Shown: positions 1 through 6,073, counted from the first letter of the stretch. The stretch is 6,646 bases of DNA from Spirochaetaceae bacterium (GCA_007129695.1 SKVA01000300.1:1-6646); one strand, 5' to 3'. Translations and numbers: made by a program. The notes: a model not told the origin generated them from the sequence alone.

Positions 1-239
1 ACCAGCAGCGCCGCTATCCCTAAGGTGAGCGTGCGCTGATCGCCGCTCCGGATTCCAGTGTCGACGATGATCCGCACGACCTGCGGCGTGATCAGCACGA
101 TCGCGTTGATGCCTACCATCGCGAGCGCCGCGGCGACGACGAAGCGACGATAGGGTCGGAGGTACCGGTAGCATCGGCGAAGCGTGCGCAGATCACCACG
201 TCTGACGGCGGTGCGGTCTGCGCGGGATGTGTTCCGCAT
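1..239 (-). CDS. ABC exporter, transmembrane-domain N-terminus (partial)
   Basis: The minus strand is open from an ATG at 239 to the window edge (79 codons plus 2 nt, 3' end missing). The peptide starts MRNTSRADRTAVRRGDLRTL, continues with an RYLRPYRR motif (residues 25-32), a first hydrophobic helix (about 33-53), then VVRIIVDTGIRSGD (about 56-69) and the start of a second helix. This is the typical opening of a type-1 ABC exporter half-transporter (permease fused to ATPase, MdlB/MsbA-like), in which a basic 'YLRPYR' segment precedes TM1 and a 'IIDxGI..GD' segment leads to TM2. The ATPase part lies outside the window, so substrate and subfamily are unknown. An in-frame TGA sits two codons upstream of the ATG, so no earlier start is possible. 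There is no Shine-Dalgarno sequence; a -10 box lies only 8 nt upstream, so the mRNA looks leaderless. It is transcribed divergently from the cyclase gene. Confidence 0.8.
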   Translation of the reverse strand, partial: MRNTSRADRTAVRRGDLRTLRRCYRYLRPYRRFVVAAALAMVGINAIVLITPQVVRIIVDTGIRSGDQRTLTLGIAALL

Positions 240-247
240 GGATATTC

Positions 248-256
248 ATTCTACCA
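248..256 (-). promoter_or_regulatory. Extended -10 promoter of the ABC transporter gene
   Basis: Read on the minus strand, TGG-TAGAAT forms an extended -10 (TGnTAnnnT). I see no good -35 at 16-18 bp, which fits an extended -10 promoter. The last base of the -10 is at 248 and the ATG begins at 239, so transcription would start within a base or two of the start codon. Confidence 0.5.
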
Positions 257-278
257 GAAACGTCGTGCAAGGGGAAAA

Positions 279-298
279 GCGCGTCCGCGCGGACGCGC
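279..298. repeat. Perfect 20-bp palindrome between divergent promoters
   Basis: The half-site GCGCGTCCGC is followed immediately by its exact reverse complement, with no mismatch and no spacer. The palindrome stops at both ends (A278/G299 do not pair). Its centre (288.5) lies about 48 bp upstream of the predicted ABC transcription start and about 66 bp upstream of the predicted cyclase start. It is a candidate operator for a dimeric regulator acting on both genes. I do not recognise the motif. GC-rich DNA makes such palindromes less rare than in balanced DNA. Confidence 0.55.
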
Positions 299-311
299 GT
301 CCCGCCGCGCA

Positions 312-330
312 TCCGGCGCTTGTCCGGCGC
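312..330 (+). repeat. Direct repeat TCCGGCGC x2, 11-bp period, over the -35 box
   Basis: TCCGGCGC occurs at 312-319 and again at 323-330, start to start 11 bp, close to one helical turn. The second copy overlaps the -35 hexamer (320-325) of the cyclase promoter. It could be a binding site for a regulator touching the same DNA face, or a chance repeat in GC-rich DNA. Confidence 0.4.
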
Positions 331-348
331 CCGGTCAGCCGCTATGAT
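320..348 (+). promoter_or_regulatory. Sigma-70-type promoter of the cyclase gene, leaderless
   Basis: TTGTCC (320-325), a 17-bp spacer and TATGAT (343-348) form a good -35/-10 pair. The expected start, 7 nt after the -10, is position 355, which is the A of the cyclase ATG. No Shine-Dalgarno sequence precedes that ATG. Promoter and start codon therefore support each other and indicate a leaderless mRNA. Confidence 0.65.
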
Positions 349-354
349 GCAGCC

Positions 355-1674
355 ATGGATGATCCGTCCCGATCGACCGGTCTCGCCGCGATCATGTTCA
401 CCGACATCGCCGGCTATTCCCGGATGATGGAAGAAGACGAGGAACGCACGATCGACGTGCTGAAGCGCCACAACGACATCGTGCTCCCGCTGATCGAGGC
501 GGCAGACGGCGACGTAATCGACAAGATCGGTGACGGGCTGTTCGTGCTCTTCCCGAGCGTCCGTAGCGCGGTGACGTGCGCGACGAGCATCCAGGACGCG
601 GTCGCGATGTCCAACCGGAGCGTCGCGCACGACGAGCGGTTCATGCTCCGCGTCGGCATCCACCTTGGCGAGATCTGGCGCGACGGTGACGGCGTCTACG
701 GCAACGGCGTCAACATCGCCGCGCGCGTGCAGCCGTTCGCGCGCCCCGGCGGGGTCTGCATCACGGAGGACGTCCGTCGCCAGATCGGAGGCGGCGTCGG
801 CGTGGCGGTCCGTTCGATAGGCGCGCGGCCGCTCAAGAACATCACGCGCCGGATCGAGCTCTTCGAGATCGAGACCGGTAACGAAGAAGCCGACGAGCCC
901 GACGACGCGCAGACCGGTCGGGCCGACCGGTCGGGCGAGTTCGACCGCGTCAAAGAGCGCCTGATGTCCGAACGCGAGCGCATGTCCGCTCGCCACGCCG
1001 CGTCGGATCCCGACTCGATCGGGAACGCGATCGAAAGCAAGGTCTTCTCGGTCGTCGAGCACGTGATGGACCGTGCGCTCGCGAAGTGGGAGCAGATGCC
1101 CTCCGACAAGAAGGCGGAGATCGTCGGATCGATTCGGTCCGAGCTCGACGGCGCGGACTCCGACGGTGACATCGAGATATCGCTCGGTGGGTCGAACATC
1201 GTTACCGCCGGTTCGAGGCGAAAGCGCAGTAAGGAGGCGAAGCTCCTCAAGGAGGCGCGCGAAAGCATCGGGTGGGGAGTCGTCGCTTCGGCCGGATTCG
1301 GGTTCGGCTACTTCATCTCCGGGATCGGCTGGATGGTGTGGCCGTTCCTTCTGATCGGCGTGTTGCCGTTCGTGTCGGGCGTCACCAAGTTCGTCCAATA
1401 CCGACGCGAGCGCCGCCGTGCCCGTGCGGAACGCCCGCGCGAACTCGAGCGCCGGATCCTGTCGGCCGCACGCGACCTGGGAGGGAGCGTATCGGTCGTG
1501 CAGATCGCGGCACGAACCGACCACGGGCTCGACGAAATCCAGCAGACCCTCGACACGATGGCCGGGAAAGGCTACGTCACCGTTCGCGCGCTCGACACCG
1601 GTGGCGTCGTCTACGACTTCCCCGACCTCGCCCGCGGAGGCCCCGCCGGTAGCGCCGGCGGCCGCGGTTACTGA
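355..1674 (+). CDS. Class III adenylate/guanylate cyclase with 2TM and winged-helix-like C-terminus
   Basis: This 439-residue protein should make a cyclic nucleotide, probably cAMP, from the nucleoside triphosphate. Residues about 8-172 form a class III cyclase catalytic domain. FTDI supplies metal-binding Asp17, KIGDG supplies the second metal Asp60 and the purine-selecting Lys57, and VNIAAR supplies Asn120 and Arg124. A charged, probably helical linker (about 175-300) leads to a hydrophobic hairpin (about 306-346). It is flanked by basic runs (RRKRSK and YRRERRRARAER), which implies that both ends are cytoplasmic with a tiny outer loop. Residues about 364-423 look like a winged helix: ERRILSAARDLGG, then a QIAARTDHGLDEIQQTLD helix-turn-helix-like stretch, then KGYVTV and VVYDF strands. 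The start at 355 fits the domain and the promoter. The frame is open back to a GTG at 184, but that part is not family-like and lies across the divergent promoter region. Cyclase identity is firm; cAMP versus cGMP and the role of the C-terminus are inferred. Confidence 0.9.
   Translation: MDDPSRSTGLAAIMFTDIAGYSRMMEEDEERTIDVLKRHNDIVLPLIEAADGDVIDKIGDGLFVLFPSVRSAVTCATSIQDAVAMSNRSVAHDERFMLRVGIHLGEIWRDGDGVYGNGVNIAARVQPFARPGGVCITEDVRRQIGGGVGVAVRSIGARPLKNITRRIELFEIETGNEEADEPDDAQTGRADRSGEFDRVKERLMSERERMSARHAASDPDSIGNAIESKVFSVVEHVMDRALAKWEQMPSDKKAEIVGSIRSELDGADSDGDIEISLGGSNIVTAGSRRKRSKEAKLLKEARESIGWGVVASAGFGFGYFISGIGWMVWPFLLIGVLPFVSGVTKFVQYRRERRRARAERPRELERRILSAARDLGGSVSVVQIAARTDHGLDEIQQTLDTMAGKGYVTVRALDTGGVVYDFPDLARGGPAGSAGGRGY
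1643..1661 (+). other. GC-rich hairpin at the 3' end of the cyclase gene
   Basis: CCGCCGG and CCGGCGG form a perfect 7-bp stem around the 5-nt loop TAGCG, within the last codons (Gly/Ala-rich tail) of the cyclase. No T-run follows, so this is at best a weak or factor-assisted terminator. It lies just before the speD promoter and could pause transcription there. Confidence 0.3.
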
Positions 1675-1699
1675 CATTCCGATCCTGATTTCCTATACT
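1671..1699 (+). promoter_or_regulatory. Near-consensus promoter of speD-speE
   Basis: CTGACA (1671-1676) and TATACT (1694-1699) are separated by exactly 17 bp; each box matches the sigma-70 consensus at 5 of 6 positions. The -35 contains the TGA stop of the cyclase gene (1672-1674). Transcription should begin near 1706, giving a short leader of about 23 nt. The polyamine genes thus have their own strong promoter and need not be read with the cyclase. Confidence 0.75.
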
Positions 1700-1715
1700 C
1701 TGAGGAAACCCTCAG
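1700..1715 (+). promoter_or_regulatory. Inverted repeat at the speD transcription start
   Basis: CTGAGG (1700-1705) and CCTCAG (1710-1715) are perfect inverted repeats around a 4-nt centre, directly after the -10. The right arm overlaps the AGGAG ribosome-binding site (1714-1718). The left arm lies mostly before the predicted start of transcription, so a DNA operator fits better than an RNA hairpin. If transcription starts a few bases earlier, the RNA stem could partly hide the ribosome-binding site. Confidence 0.45.
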
Positions 1716-1728
1716 GAGATACGGACCG

Positions 1729-2508
1729 GTGCTGAAACACGTGAAGGGCAGGAAGATCAGGCTCGAGGGGTTCAACAACCTCACGAAGAGTCTGAGCTTC
1801 AATATCTACGACATCTGCTTCGCGCGGTCGCACGAGTCCCAGCTCGAGTACCTTGAGTACATCGACGACGCGTACAACTCGGAGCGATTGCGTGGGATCA
1901 TCGTAGAGGTCACGAACATCATCGATGCGAAGCTGCTCCACATGAGCACGCAGGACTACGAGCCGCGCGGCGCAAGCGTGACGGCGATGATCAGCGAAGA
2001 ACACGGGAGTCCGGTTCCGCCGACGGCGTCGGTCACGGGACACCTGGACAAGAGCCACATCACTGCGCACACCTACCCGGAGCACGACCCGGCGACCGGT
2101 ATCGCGACGTTCCGCGTGGACATCGACGTGTCGACTTGCGGAATGATCTCTCCGCTGCACGCGCTGCACTACCTGATCCGGTCCTTCGACTCGGACGTCG
2201 TGACGCTCGACTACCGGGTACGCGGGTTCACGCGCGATTCATCGGGTATGAAGCACTTCATTGACCACGACATCACGAGCATCCAGGACTACATCGCCGA
2301 GGACGTCCTGTCGGACTACCTGGCGTACGACATCAACATCATCAGCGACAACATCTTCCACACGAAGATGCGCAAGAAGCGACTCAGACTCGACGACTAC
2401 CTGTTCGGACCCGAGTCGGAGCGTACGTCCGCGAAGAAGCGGACCGAGATAAAGTCGCTGTTGCAGGACGAGATCCAGGAGATCTTCGAGAGCCAGAATC
2501 TCAAGTGA
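1729..2508 (+). CDS. speD: S-adenosylmethionine decarboxylase proenzyme, E. coli type
   Basis: SpeD decarboxylates S-adenosylmethionine to give the aminopropyl donor for spermidine synthesis. The 259-residue protein is close in length to E. coli SpeD (264) and matches its landmarks: the N-terminal LEGFNNLTKSLSFNIYDIC block, QDYEPRGASVT, HLDKSHI, the HTYPE block, DVSTCG, DYRVRGFTRD and GMKHFIDHDI. The proenzyme cuts itself between Lys108 and Ser109, giving a beta chain of 108 residues and an alpha chain of 151 whose Ser109 becomes the pyruvoyl cofactor. Cys137 in STCG matches the conserved catalytic cysteine. It is the long enterobacterial class, not the short Thermotoga type. The start is GTG at 1729, 10 nt after AGGAG; a later GTG at 1741 has no ribosome-binding site. 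speE follows after 19 nt, an evident operon. No defects seen. Confidence 0.96.
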   Translation: MLKHVKGRKIRLEGFNNLTKSLSFNIYDICFARSHESQLEYLEYIDDAYNSERLRGIIVEVTNIIDAKLLHMSTQDYEPRGASVTAMISEEHGSPVPPTASVTGHLDKSHITAHTYPEHDPATGIATFRVDIDVSTCGMISPLHALHYLIRSFDSDVVTLDYRVRGFTRDSSGMKHFIDHDITSIQDYIAEDVLSDYLAYDINIISDNIFHTKMRKKRLRLDDYLFGPESERTSAKKRTEIKSLLQDEIQEIFESQNLK

Positions 2509-2527
2509 TCGACCCGCGGAGGACGCG

Positions 2528-3451
2528 ATGAGCAGCGAACGAAAACTCCATGAGCACCTTAATGACCACCACGGCTTCTTCTACTCGGTGTCCAGGTCGC
2601 TCTACAAGGGACGCACGAAGTACCAGGAGATCGAGCTGATCGAAACCCCCGAGTTCGGCACGGTGCTCCTTCTGGACGGGATCACGCAGGTGACCGAGAA
2701 GGGCGACGAGCAGTACCACGAGCCGATGGTCCACTACCCGCTCATTGCGCACGACGATCCGCAGCGCGTGCTCATCATCGGTGGCGGAGACGGCGGGACG
2801 CTCCGCGAAGTGCTCAAGCACCCGGTTCGTGAGGTCGACTTCATCGAGCTCGACGAGGAGGTCGTCGCTTTTTCGCGCGAGCACCTGCAGAGCGTTCACC
2901 AGGGCGCGTTCGACGATCCACGCGTGAACCTGCAGTTCCTGGACGGACGCGCGTGGGTTGCCGATCACGCGGGCAGATACGACGCGGTGATCATGGACAT
3001 GACCGACCCGTTCGGGCCGTCGCGGATGCTCTACACCCGGGAGTTCTACCAGCTGGTCAGCTCGTCGTTCCGCGATGAGCGTGGCGTCTTTACGATGCAC
3101 TCTGAGAGTCCGGTCGCCCGGCCCGTCGCGTTCCGCTGCATCACCGAAACGCTCGGTACGGTCTTCCCGGTCGTGCGCTCGGCGTACTCGTACATCCAGA
3201 TGTACGCGACGTACTGGTCGTTCGCGATTTCAAGCCGTGCGACCGACATCGCGTCTCTTTCCGAGTCCGACGTCCAGAACCGATTGGACGCGCGCGGCAT
3301 TTCCGGCCTGCGGGTCATCGACGCGGCCACCTGGGGCGCGTTCCAGGTCGCCCCTCCGTACGTGACCGCGATCCCGCACGACGTTCCGGTTATCACCGAC
3401 GCCGAGCCGGTCTTCCCCGATCACTTTTCCGCCGCCAGAACCGTACGCTGA
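2528..3451 (+). CDS. speE: Spermidine synthase (polyamine aminopropyltransferase)
   Basis: SpeE transfers the aminopropyl group of decarboxylated S-adenosylmethionine to putrescine. The 307-residue protein has an N-terminal beta domain (about 1-75, with LLLDGITQ and QYHE at 62-65) and a Rossmann-like methyltransferase fold. The nucleoside-binding loop is GGGDGG (85-90), the acidic ribose contact is in ELD (Glu107-Asp109), DG (139-140) contacts the adenine side, and MTDPFGP (158-164) follows catalytic Asp157. YATYWSFAISS (226-236) matches the family's C-terminal 'Y..W.FA.AS' block. The family usually has Ser after the catalytic Asp (DSTDP); here it is Met158. The amine acceptor is probably putrescine, but another diamine or a longer amine cannot be excluded. 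The tail (about 275-307) is somewhat longer than usual. A strong GGAGG lies 5 nt before the ATG, and speD is 19 nt upstream in the same operon. Confidence 0.93.
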   Translation: MSSERKLHEHLNDHHGFFYSVSRSLYKGRTKYQEIELIETPEFGTVLLLDGITQVTEKGDEQYHEPMVHYPLIAHDDPQRVLIIGGGDGGTLREVLKHPVREVDFIELDEEVVAFSREHLQSVHQGAFDDPRVNLQFLDGRAWVADHAGRYDAVIMDMTDPFGPSRMLYTREFYQLVSSSFRDERGVFTMHSESPVARPVAFRCITETLGTVFPVVRSAYSYIQMYATYWSFAISSRATDIASLSESDVQNRLDARGISGLRVIDAATWGAFQVAPPYVTAIPHDVPVITDAEPVFPDHFSAARTVR

Positions 3452-3458
3452 CTCTCAC

Positions 3459-3474
3459 GAGACGTTCGACGCTC
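3459..3474 (+). other. Weak bulged hairpin after speE
   Basis: GAG-A-CGT, loop TCG, ACG-CTC forms a 6-bp stem with one bulged A, starting 7 nt after the speE stop. No T-run follows, so termination is doubtful. It may simply be incidental, or an operator near the kinase promoter candidate. Confidence 0.2.
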
Positions 3475-3481
3475 CATTGTG

Positions 3482-3487
3482 TAGACT
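3482..3487 (+). promoter_or_regulatory. Candidate -10 box for the kinase-ppx-ppk1 operon
   Basis: TAGACT (3482-3487) in the 79-nt gap after speE matches the style of the window's other -10 boxes (TAGAAT, TATGAT, TATACT). No convincing -35 is found 16-18 bp upstream, so the promoter would be weak or activator-dependent. Predicted start is near 3494, giving a leader of about 37 nt. The operon might instead be read through from speD-speE. Confidence 0.35.
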
Positions 3488-3530
3488 GAGACGGTGACCC
3501 GTGCGGTGACGCGCGGACCGGGAGGCGTCG

Positions 3531-4493
3531 ATGGCAGAGAAGTACTACGTGGGCTTCGATATGGGCGGGACCAAGATGCTCGCCGCGGTTCTTGACACCG
3601 AGTATACCGAATGCGCGTCGGAGAAGATGCGTACCCCGGTCGGTGCCGGTAACAAGGAGTTTCTGAAGGCGATCGCCGGTCTTGTGCAGGAAGCACTCGA
3701 CCGAGCCAAGGTCGACCTGAAGCAGATCGCCGCGATCGGTATCGCCGTGCCGGGTCCCATAGACCGCGAAAGGGGGCTCGTGATCGACCTTCCGAACGCG
3801 GGGATGCACGACTACCATCTGCGCGATGAGCTCGAGTCGCGGCTTGGCGCGCGCGTCGTCCTTGAGAACGACGTGAACGCGGGGACGTACGGCGAGTTCA
3901 CCAGCGGCGCGGCGAAGGGCAGGCGTAACGTGATCGGAGTCTTCCCCGGGACCGGCATCGGCGGTGGAATCATCATCGACGGCGCGCTCTACCGTGGTCA
4001 CAGCGGAAGAGCGGGTGAGATCGGCCACATGATCGTCGAAGCCGGCGGGAGGCGCTGCGGGTGCGGCAAGTACGGATGCCTGGAGGCAGTCGGTTCGCGG
4101 ACCGCGATCGCCAAGGATCTGGTTCATCTGGCGCTCAACGGTCAGGCACCGACGATTCTGGACAAGGCGGGCACCGACATCGCGAAGATAAAGAGCGGCG
4201 TTATCAAGAAGGCGATGGACGCGGGTGAGAAGGCGGTCATCGAGGTCGTCGAACGCGCGGCGTGGTACCTGGGCGTCGGACTCGGAAGCTGCATCGACAT
4301 CTTCGACCCCGACCTGGTGGTGATCGGCGGCGGACTGGTCGAAAAGCTCGGCCGCGCGTACCTTGACCCGATCGAACGGAGTATGCGCGCACACACGATG
4401 GCGGCCCCCGACACGAAGCTGGTGGAGGCGAAGCTCGGCGACGATTCGGTCGTGATCGGCGCGGCTGTGCTCGCGGCCAAGGAGCTTGGTTGA
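3531..4493 (+). CDS. ROK-family sugar kinase, probably glucokinase
   Basis: The protein (320 residues, normal ROK length) should phosphorylate a hexose, most likely glucose, at C6 in the cytoplasm. Motifs in order: ATP phosphate-1 loop DMGGTK (10-15); AVPGPID (72-78); LENDVNA (111-117) with catalytic Asp114; phosphate-2 loop GTGIGGG (140-146); AGEIGH (161-166) with the sugar-binding Glu163 and zinc-binding His166; the ROK zinc motif CGCGKYGCLE (176-185), with Cys176, Cys178 and Cys183; and adenosine-site IGGGLV (265-270). All core residues are intact. There is no DNA-binding N-terminus, so this is a kinase, not a ROK repressor. GGGAGG lies 5 nt before the ATG. Its stop overlaps the ppx start, so it is coupled to polyphosphate genes. 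Known polyphosphate glucokinases belong to the ROK superfamily but lack this zinc motif, so ATP is the likely donor. Specificity for glucose, fructose or an amino sugar cannot be told by eye. Confidence 0.9.
   Translation: MAEKYYVGFDMGGTKMLAAVLDTEYTECASEKMRTPVGAGNKEFLKAIAGLVQEALDRAKVDLKQIAAIGIAVPGPIDRERGLVIDLPNAGMHDYHLRDELESRLGARVVLENDVNAGTYGEFTSGAAKGRRNVIGVFPGTGIGGGIIIDGALYRGHSGRAGEIGHMIVEAGGRRCGCGKYGCLEAVGSRTAIAKDLVHLALNGQAPTILDKAGTDIAKIKSGVIKKAMDAGEKAVIEVVERAAWYLGVGLGSCIDIFDPDLVVIGGGLVEKLGRAYLDPIERSMRAHTMAAPDTKLVEAKLGDDSVVIGAAVLAAKELG
4479..4484 (+). promoter_or_regulatory. Ribosome-binding site fixing the TTG start of ppx
   Basis: AAGGAG lies inside the last codons of the kinase gene, 5 nt before TTG at 4490. 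The TTG overlaps the kinase stop as TTGA (4490-4493). The near-perfect site makes the rare TTG start believable and suggests translational coupling. Confidence 0.75.
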
Positions 4494-6037
4494 GCGCGAA
4501 GGATCAGATATCCCGAATCGCAGCGGTCATCGACATCGGTTCGTCGGCGATCCGTCTGGTCGTCGCGCAGCTCGGCGATGGCAACGAATGGTCACGCCTC
4601 GACCGCGCGGCGAAACCGGTGTCGCTCGGTCGCGACGTGTTCATGACCGGGTCACTCAGCCGGGAGAGCATGCAGCAGGCGATCGCGATCCTGACCGGGT
4701 TCAAGGAGCTGTTGCGGGGGTGGCAGGTACCCACCGAGTCGGTGCGGGTCGTTGCGACCAGCGCGATCCGCGAGGCGCGCAACCGCGATACCTTCGTTGA
4801 CCGCGTTGCGATCCGGACCGGGCTGAAGATTGACGTCATCGAAGGGATCGAAGAGAACCACCTGACCTATCTGGCGGTCCAGCACGCGGTGAGTCCGATG
4901 AAGGCTCAGTTCTCTCGCGCGAACTCGATGATCATCGAGGTCGGCGGCGGCACGACCGAGATCATGCTACTCCGTCGTGGCAAGATGGCTGCGGCGCACA
5001 GCCTTCGAATCGGTACGGTCAGGATGGAGCAGGAGGTTCGCCCGCTGTGGGCGAGCGGAGAGCGGATCGAAGAGTACCTGCGAGAGAACGTGCGCGTCAG
5101 CCAGGAGCTCCTGGACTCCGAGCTGCGGATGGACCGGATCCGGTATTTCGTTGCCGTCGGTGGTGATGCGCGGCACGTCGCGCACGCGGTCGGGACGCAG
5201 AAGGGCGACCACTACTGGTCAGTGCCGCGCGCGGACTTCGATGCGTACTTGGACAAGCTTCAGGACTCGACCGTCGATGAGATCGTGCGGACGTGCAATG
5301 TGACGTACAACGAGGCCGAAGGGCTCGTTCCGGCGCTGACCGTCTACCGGCTTTTTCTGGAGCACACCGCGGCGACCGAGCTGATCGTTCCCGACGTCAG
5401 TATCCGCGAAGGGATCCTGATCAGCTTCGCTCTCGGCAGCGACTGGGCGGTTGAGCGGCAGTTCTACGGGCAGGTGATCGCGAGCGCCGCGAGTCTGGCG
5501 CGACGCTACCACTACGACGAGGCGCACGCGCGCCAGGTTGCCGATCTGTCGCTGATGCTTTTCGATCAGCTTCAGAGCGAACACGCGCTCGACCACCACG
5601 GCAGAATGCTTCTGGAGGTCGCCGCGATCGTACACGACATCGGCACCTATATCCGCGCGAGTGGCCACCACAAGCACGGGCAGTACATCATCCAGAACTC
5701 GGAGCTCTTCGGACTGAGTCGCGATGATCTGCGCGTGATCTCGAACGTCGTCCGGTACCACCGCAAGGCGGTCCCTGGTGCGTCTCACCCGGAGTTTGTC
5801 GCGCTGCGCAGGGAGCAGCGGACGCAGGTGATGAAGCTCGCCGCGATTCTCCGGATCGCCGACGCGCTCGACCGGGGCCACGCGCAGCGGATCCAGTCGG
5901 TGCAGGTGGAGGTGGGGGAGATCGACGTGATTCTCCACTGCGAGAGTGAAGGCGACATCTCGACCGAGCGCCGCGGATTCGATCTGAAGGCGGACATGTT
6001 CGAACAGGTGTTTGGTCTGAATGTAATAGTCGCGTGA
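4490..6037 (+). CDS. ppx: Ppx/GppA-family exopolyphosphatase with C-terminal HD domain
   Basis: This family removes terminal phosphates from polyphosphate (Ppx) or from pppGpp (GppA). At 515 residues it matches E. coli Ppx (513). Residues about 10-310 form the two actin-like ASKHA domains: loop DIGSSAIRLVV (15-25), RVVATSAIREARN (86-98), GIEEN (119-123) with probable catalytic Glu121, EVGGGTTE (150-157), and VAVGGDARHVA (221-231). Residues about 325-510 form the HD-type domain, with His346, His382-Asp383, HHKH (393-396), His424 and Asp458 all present. The family loop is usually DxGSNS and DIGGGSTE; here it reads DIGSSA and EVGGGTTE, so two phosphate/metal-contact segments are altered. The neighbours (kinase overlapping by 4 nt, ppk1 after 36 nt) favour Ppx over GppA. 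Start is TTG with a strong ribosome-binding site; no alternative fits the N-terminal beta strand. Confidence 0.9.
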   Translation: MSAKDQISRIAAVIDIGSSAIRLVVAQLGDGNEWSRLDRAAKPVSLGRDVFMTGSLSRESMQQAIAILTGFKELLRGWQVPTESVRVVATSAIREARNRDTFVDRVAIRTGLKIDVIEGIEENHLTYLAVQHAVSPMKAQFSRANSMIIEVGGGTTEIMLLRRGKMAAAHSLRIGTVRMEQEVRPLWASGERIEEYLRENVRVSQELLDSELRMDRIRYFVAVGGDARHVAHAVGTQKGDHYWSVPRADFDAYLDKLQDSTVDEIVRTCNVTYNEAEGLVPALTVYRLFLEHTAATELIVPDVSIREGILISFALGSDWAVERQFYGQVIASAASLARRYHYDEAHARQVADLSLMLFDQLQSEHALDHHGRMLLEVAAIVHDIGTYIRASGHHKHGQYIIQNSELFGLSRDDLRVISNVVRYHRKAVPGASHPEFVALRREQRTQVMKLAAILRIADALDRGHAQRIQSVQVEVGEIDVILHCESEGDISTERRGFDLKADMFEQVFGLNVIVA

Positions 6038-6065
6038 CCGCGACCGCGTGACCGCGACCGCGTGA
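6031..6065 (+). repeat. 14-bp tandem repeat, 2.5 copies, at the ppx stop codon
   Basis: The unit CGCGTGACCGCGAC occurs at 6031-6044 and 6045-6058 with a 7-nt partial copy to 6065, all identical. The first unit holds the ppx TGA (6035-6037). Each copy carries a TGA, so changes in copy number leave the ppx stop intact and only shift the ppx-ppk1 distance by 14 nt. The repeat ends next to the ppk1 ribosome-binding site. Confidence 0.85.
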
Positions 6066-6073
6066 GAGGAACC

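Noticed and set aside
184..354. N-terminal extension of the cyclase from GTG at 184
   Set aside because: The extra 57 residues are not cyclase-like, overlap the ABC gene start on the other strand and the promoter at 320-348; the ATG at 355 fits promoter and domain.
1643..1661. Intrinsic terminator at the end of the cyclase gene
   Set aside because: The stem is good but lies inside the coding region and has no following T-run; kept only as a low-confidence hairpin.
193..1677. Minus-strand open frame of 494 codons opposite the cyclase gene
   Set aside because: It mirrors the codon phase of a GC-rich gene on the other strand, is rich in Arg/Asp/Val/His with no recognisable domain, and covers the divergent promoter region.
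3492..3510. Direct repeat CGGTGAC x2 (12-bp period) in the kinase leader
   Set aside because: Seven bases in GC-rich sequence is too short to support a site without conservation data.
3393..4394. Minus-strand open frame of 333 codons opposite the ROK kinase
   Set aside because: The plus-strand kinase is complete with all motifs; the antisense product has no family signature.
3531..4493. Calling the ROK kinase a polyphosphate glucokinase from its neighbours
   Set aside because: It has the CxCGxxGC zinc motif and DMGGTK loop of ATP-type ROK glucokinases; known polyphosphate glucokinases lack the zinc motif.
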